Positions 9,223 to 12,621 of a DNA stretch of 12,621 nucleotides are shown piece after piece (the stretch's first letter is position 1; each line of letters opens with the position of its first letter). The stretch is taken from contig QAXH01000038.1 in the NCBI GenBank assembly GCA_004335635.1, positions 1 through 12,621 of the forward strand, written 5' to 3'. The translations under genes and the position numbers were made by a program. The notes under the pieces were generated by a model. That model was not told where the DNA came from. It ran no database searches and saw only the letters and a list, made by a program, of their open reading frames with translations. The DNA comes from Chloromonas sp. AAM2. Lineage: Eukaryota; Chlorophyta; Chlorophyceae; Chlamydomonadales; Chlamydomonadaceae.

Positions 9223-10166
9223 GTGAAGGGAATTGCGTTCACATGCCAAACCTGGGTGGGCGTAAAAGCTAAACAGCAGGCTGAGAGGTCCCAGTCTTAG
9301 CCTGCAATACCCGTACGAACAGTGCCGCTCTTTACTCAGACCAGTATACCAATACCATGACTGGCTGGCTCCTGCCATGCATGACAGTATCTACGCACGC
9401 GCACCAAATTATAACATGAGAATCAGAAACAACCGAAGCACAGGTTGGCGCAGGCAAGCACAAGTGCGCAGTTGCTTTCTTTGGTCCTCGTTGTTCCTCA
9501 CATGTTCTGAAGCCTGTGACAAACGTATGGCTTTGTGATGATCAGAGGATCCGTCAATTTTACACTTGAGGTACAGGACATGTTAGCATGATAGCAGTCC
9601 TTCGTGTCCTGCTGCCCGATCACGCGGCTAAAATATGCATGACCCTGATCAACCCTTATCCCTGATCATGTGCCTGGGAAGGTTGCTCACCAAACGCATA
9701 ACCTGATGGTCAACCTGCACAAAAGCCATGTCCCGCCAGACCGACGCTAGCTGGAAGGCTACAATGGAGCCAGAGCAAATACAAAATAGGCGATGGTGGA
9801 CCCTGGGAAGGCAGCACGATGTCATGCCGCCCATAACTTAGATGCAGGGGTCCACAGTCAGGAGATCAAGAAGACCACCAGCAAAGAACAACTCCACCCT
9901 TACTCGGGGTTATGTTTGGAACCTGCTGTGTGGGGCAGTGTTCCCATGGTCGGACCCGCAAACACGAAGGATTCCGTCAGACCCGCAAATTCAGGCACTT
10001 GCAAGCCCATCAGAGGTAGGGCTGCAGTGCAGTTCACGCAATGTGGGTATCAAATACACTCGCAGAGAACAAACCCTGAAAGCGTTTTCATGCACGATCG
10101 TTGCAAGTTGGGCATTGCCAGTGCTGCCTTGCAACGCGGCGTGGCCCATTTATCATTCCAATCGCA

Positions 10167-12597
10167 ATGTGGCGTCTTGATACGTTCAAGAATGTGGTGC
10201 AGAGTGCACATTCAGCTGTTAGCGAAGGCGTCAAGGAGTTCAGCCAAGCTGCGCTTGAAGGAGTCAGGGACATAAAGGTGCCTTGATCGTGAAAAGTAGC
10301 AACTTGTCAAGTCTGGTCAGTAAGGTTTGCACCGGAAGCTGATGCGTATCCAGGCGTGCACTGCATGCAGGCACAGCAGGGCGAGCAGGATGATGCAGGA
10401 GAGCACAACCGGCACGGGTAAGGATAAACTTAGGCAATGCTGAACAAACCACTTGCATTGCAGCACTGCACACGCTGCAGCCATGTTACGAGTCATGCAT
10501 ACACTCTGAATGAGATCAGAGCCTTCCATGGATAAGAAATTCAATCTATAACTTATGCCAGGCAGTGTTGATGTTGGACATTGGACATGTTCGCACAGAT
10601 GGCTTGCTCGTTCTTCACATGCCTGTCTACCCAATGCATGGTCACAGGCCCATGCCAACAGCGCACAGTCACCATGAGGCCAAGGGCCATTGGCAACCAA
10701 CCACCAACGCAGCTCCAGCTGTTGCTCCATCGCCCAACAGACCCACATTAGCAGCCACAGCTGCTGCAGCAGATAGTGCAGCCTCCCGGGCACTCAAGCA
10801 GCCTAGCAACTTGCTCTCCTCTCCCTCAACCAAAGCCAACCAACCAACCAGCATAGGCAGCATCACATCAGGAGCAACAAGCAGTGCCCAACCACCAACC
10901 ACTGAGAGCATCACCAAACATGCAAGCCATGATAGTGCCAGCACTGGCCATGCACATGCCAAGGAAGAGTCGCCCATGCCCGCTTCAAAAGACGCTTCCA
11001 GTTTTTCAAAAACGTCAACCTTGGTTGCTGACACACGAGCAACCTTGGACGCGGCCGTCCAAGGGCGAAGCAGCGCCAGTAGTAACAGTGGTCTAAAACC
11101 CACACAGTCTAGTGATGCAACGGCTATTACCATTCCCAGCCTCGCAGCTGTAGCTGCTGCGGCAGCAGTTTCTGGATCGCCATCCGGTCACGAGTGGCAG
11201 CAGGCCACACCCGTCAGTCAGCAGATTACAGCACCAGCCAGCATCACGTCCCAATCCGTCAGGCCGGGAGCGGCAAATGGCAGCCAACCAGCCAGCAGCG
11301 GCTCCAGCAGCAGCAGCAGCGCCAGCGTCAGCGGGGACATGGCACATGTCTTGGCGGTTAACAAAACGGCTCCAGCACCGGCTCAGGCTGCAGCTAAGGC
11401 GGTGGCGGCAGCGCTGCAGCCAACACAGAACGGTGGGGCAAGCAGTGGCGCACCACCCCGTAACCCTCCCTCAGTTGAGCAGCGGCGCAGCGTGGACAGC
11501 GGGGCGCATGAGCATGACATGCGGAAGGCATACGATGACATGAAGGTAAAGCATGATTACATGTGGGCCATGCAGTATATTGGCAGTACTACCAGACAAG
11601 CAACTAATTCATAGCGTCATGGCTTATGAGCGCACAACAGCATGTCTATGTTCCATGACGGGAATTGCAGTGTTGCTGGAACTCTGCACAATAATTCACT
11701 GGCTGTGCGTACAAGCTGCCTACAGATCACGAATTGACAATCTGATCATACCTCAATGTAAATTCATCACTCACACTCTGTGTCTGCATGCCTGTCCGCA
11801 GTCTGCCTATGATGACATGCGCAACCTGCTGAAGAAGAGCATGGATGAGTGCATGCGGCTGTCGGATGAGGTCGTGAGGCTTGAGTCACAGGTGGGAGGG
11901 GGCAAGCAGAAAGGCTCCTGGGTGTGCTGTCAGTTGTCTGTAGCCTGCCAGGGAAACCTTTCTCACATGGCCACATGGAGTTGGTGTTGGCCCAGTTGGT
12001 GTTGGGTTCAACATCACATGAGGGGAGGGACTCTGACCCGTCCAACCCACATAGTCCCCGGTCCTGTCGTTGTTCTCACTCTGACGTCGTGCTCAACATC
12101 ACATGATCATCACTGCAATTACAACTTGCATACGGGCTTTTCCTTACTGCGGTTTTGCGATGCTGCAGGCCAAACAGGCCAATGGTCGCTGCCTGACCTA
12201 CCTTGTCTGTTGTTAGTTGTGCCTAGCCTGTTGCATGTCCCCAGGTGCGCACCGCCACCACCTCTGCGGCTGAGAGTGCCGCCGCGGTCAAGTCAGCCAG
12301 CAAGGAGGCCTCAGTGGCGGCAGCTGCGCTGGCAGGGGCCAAGAGGGAAGCGGCACAGGCGCAGCGTGCGGCGGAACAGGCACAGAAGGCGTTGGAGGAG
12401 TTGCAACAACAGCGCACCGAGGTCAGAGGGGTGCAGACGCAGAGCAGCAGCTGATGCAGCAGAAGGCCTGCCCAAGCACAGGCTTTACCATAGCAGAGTA
12501 CGGCCCATGGACGCAGGTCATCATGGTCATCATGCTCATGGGTATCCTATGCATCACGTGCATTGGGTACGTTCATAACAGCCGAGGCCTATCTTGA
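10167..12597 (+). CDS. Tail-anchored coiled-coil protein, golgin-like by architecture (5 exons; C-terminal exon uncertain)
   Basis: Exons: 10167-10277, 10562-11545, 11802-11891, 12245-12421, 12517-12597. All borders are GT...AG in phase 0, giving 480 residues and TGA. Residues 1-37 form an amphipathic helix (MWRLDTFKNVVQSAHS and on). Residues 38-360 are a Ser/Ala/Thr/Pro/Gln-rich, probably disordered linker with Ala and Ser runs. Residues 360-454 are coiled coil, first charged (MRNLLKKSMDECMRLSDEVV) and then Ala/Gln/Glu-rich. The last exon gives VIMVIMLMGILCITCIG followed by YVHNSRGLS, a single hydrophobic stretch of about 19 residues and a short polar tail. A cytosolic coiled coil with a C-terminal anchor is the plan of Golgi tethers such as golgin-84 or CASP. 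That identity is inference, since no family motif is recognised. Odd points: reading through without the last 95-base intron stops at 12452-12454, and the bases just before the hydrophobic exon also encode coiled-coil-like protein one frame over (see findings). Start chosen: the first ATG leading into the phase-0 donor. Confidence 0.7.
12008..12106 (+). mobile_element. Small insertion (71 bases) flanked by perfect 14-base direct repeats, in intron 3 of gene 2
   Basis: TCAACATCACATGA occurs at 12008-12021 and at 12093-12106, enclosing 71 bases (12022-12092). The similarity with the other repeat copy (9190-9222) begins at the left inner edge of this unit, within about two bases. An insertion flanked by a target-site duplication is expected to look like this. 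The element has no ORF and no obvious inverted termini, so a short non-autonomous retroelement or its 5'-truncated copy is more likely than a cut-and-paste element. The alternative is a local tandem duplication of 14 bases. Confidence 0.5.
12020..12052 (+). repeat. Dispersed 33-base repeat, copy 2
   Basis: This is the second copy of the repeat at 9190-9222, 29 of 33 bases identical, lying at the left end of the 71-base insertion. Where copy 1 has CTCCAACCTG this copy has CTCTGACCCG. At one dinucleotide copy 1 has CA and copy 2 has TG, and at another copy 1 has TG and copy 2 has CG. Both are explained by an ancestral CG. Confidence 0.7.
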
Positions 12598-12621
12598 TAC
12601 TGTTTTGCATGACCACGTGCC

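Larger units (their letters stand above)
6600..10166. other. 3.6-kb stretch without a supportable gene; gene 1 3' UTR and gene 2 upstream region
   Basis: I read both strands for exons with paired splice signals and found none convincing. Open frames here stay below about 150 codons, overlap each other on both strands, lack ATG-led conserved-looking protein, and cannot be linked in phase. No tRNA-like GGTTCGA arm, rRNA or transposase was seen. The stretch should contain the 3' UTR of gene 1 and the promoter of gene 2. The nearest TGTAA words are more than 2.2 kb after the stop codon of gene 1 (8839 and 8929). Contents seen: a 25-base direct repeat (6789/6859), small tandem duplications near 8819 and 8934, a dispersed repeat copy at 9190, and a twice-repeated GACCCGCAAA at 9953 and 9980. 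Confidence 0.5.

Noticed and set aside
9793..10275. 160-codon + frame overlapping exon 1 of gene 2
   Set aside because: It overlaps the ATG-led exon 10167-10277 in another frame. It has irregular composition with many Cys/His and no splice continuation, whereas the exon 1 frame joins exon 2 in phase.
12433..12578. His-rich frame (GHHGHHAHGY) at the end of gene 2
   Set aside because: No visible acceptor connects exon 4 to it in phase with good signals. The hydrophobic frame has a phase-correct CAG acceptor and a stop soon after the hydrophobic segment. Rejected as the main model but not excluded.

Overview
The window reads as nuclear DNA of a unicellular green alga, most likely a chlorophyte of the Chlamydomonadales type (genus not determinable). 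The reasons are that coding information is broken into many short exons with clean GT...AG borders, most introns are 100-350 bases, the proteins are rich in Gln, Ala, Ser and Pro runs, and TGTAA pentamers of the chlorophyte polyadenylation type occur between genes. Nothing bacterial is visible: no operons, no Shine-Dalgarno-led long ORFs, no rRNA, no recognised tRNA, no CRISPR.

Layout, all on the + strand. Bases 1-691 hold a strong G-run cluster, a TGTAA and no convincing gene. Bases 692-997 are an open frame that could be the last exon(s) of a small or upstream gene (weak). Gene 1 runs from 1129 to 6599 in 11 exons whose phases all agree. It encodes a 671-residue protein with a Q/P-rich N-terminus, an acidic patch followed by a basic patch, a divergent helix-loop-helix-like segment running into a leucine zipper, more coiled coil, and a Pro/Gln tail. 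I read it as a putative nuclear regulator, without a firm family. Its intron 9 (4833-5990) is about four times longer than the others and contains decayed coding blocks of what looks like a different gene.

Bases 6600-10166 are a 3.6-kb stretch without a supportable gene. It presumably includes the 3' UTR of gene 1 and the upstream region of gene 2, and it carries short direct repeats and one copy of a dispersed repeat.

Gene 2 runs from 10167 to about 12597 in five exons. It encodes a protein of about 480 residues with a short N-terminal helix, a 330-residue Ser/Ala/Thr/Pro-rich linker, an Ala-rich coiled coil and, in the best reading, a single hydrophobic segment at the extreme C-terminus. 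That is the plan of a tail-anchored coiled-coil protein (golgin-like, by inference). Its intron 3 holds a second copy of the dispersed repeat, in a 71-base segment flanked by perfect 14-base direct repeats, which looks like a small mobile insertion with its target-site duplication.

The two genes show no evident functional link. The most interesting items are the coding debris inside intron 9, the small CpG-decayed repeat family, and the C-terminus of gene 2, where either a short intron or a one-base frameshift must be resolved. All exon models come from reading splice signals and phases by eye, without transcripts or database searches.
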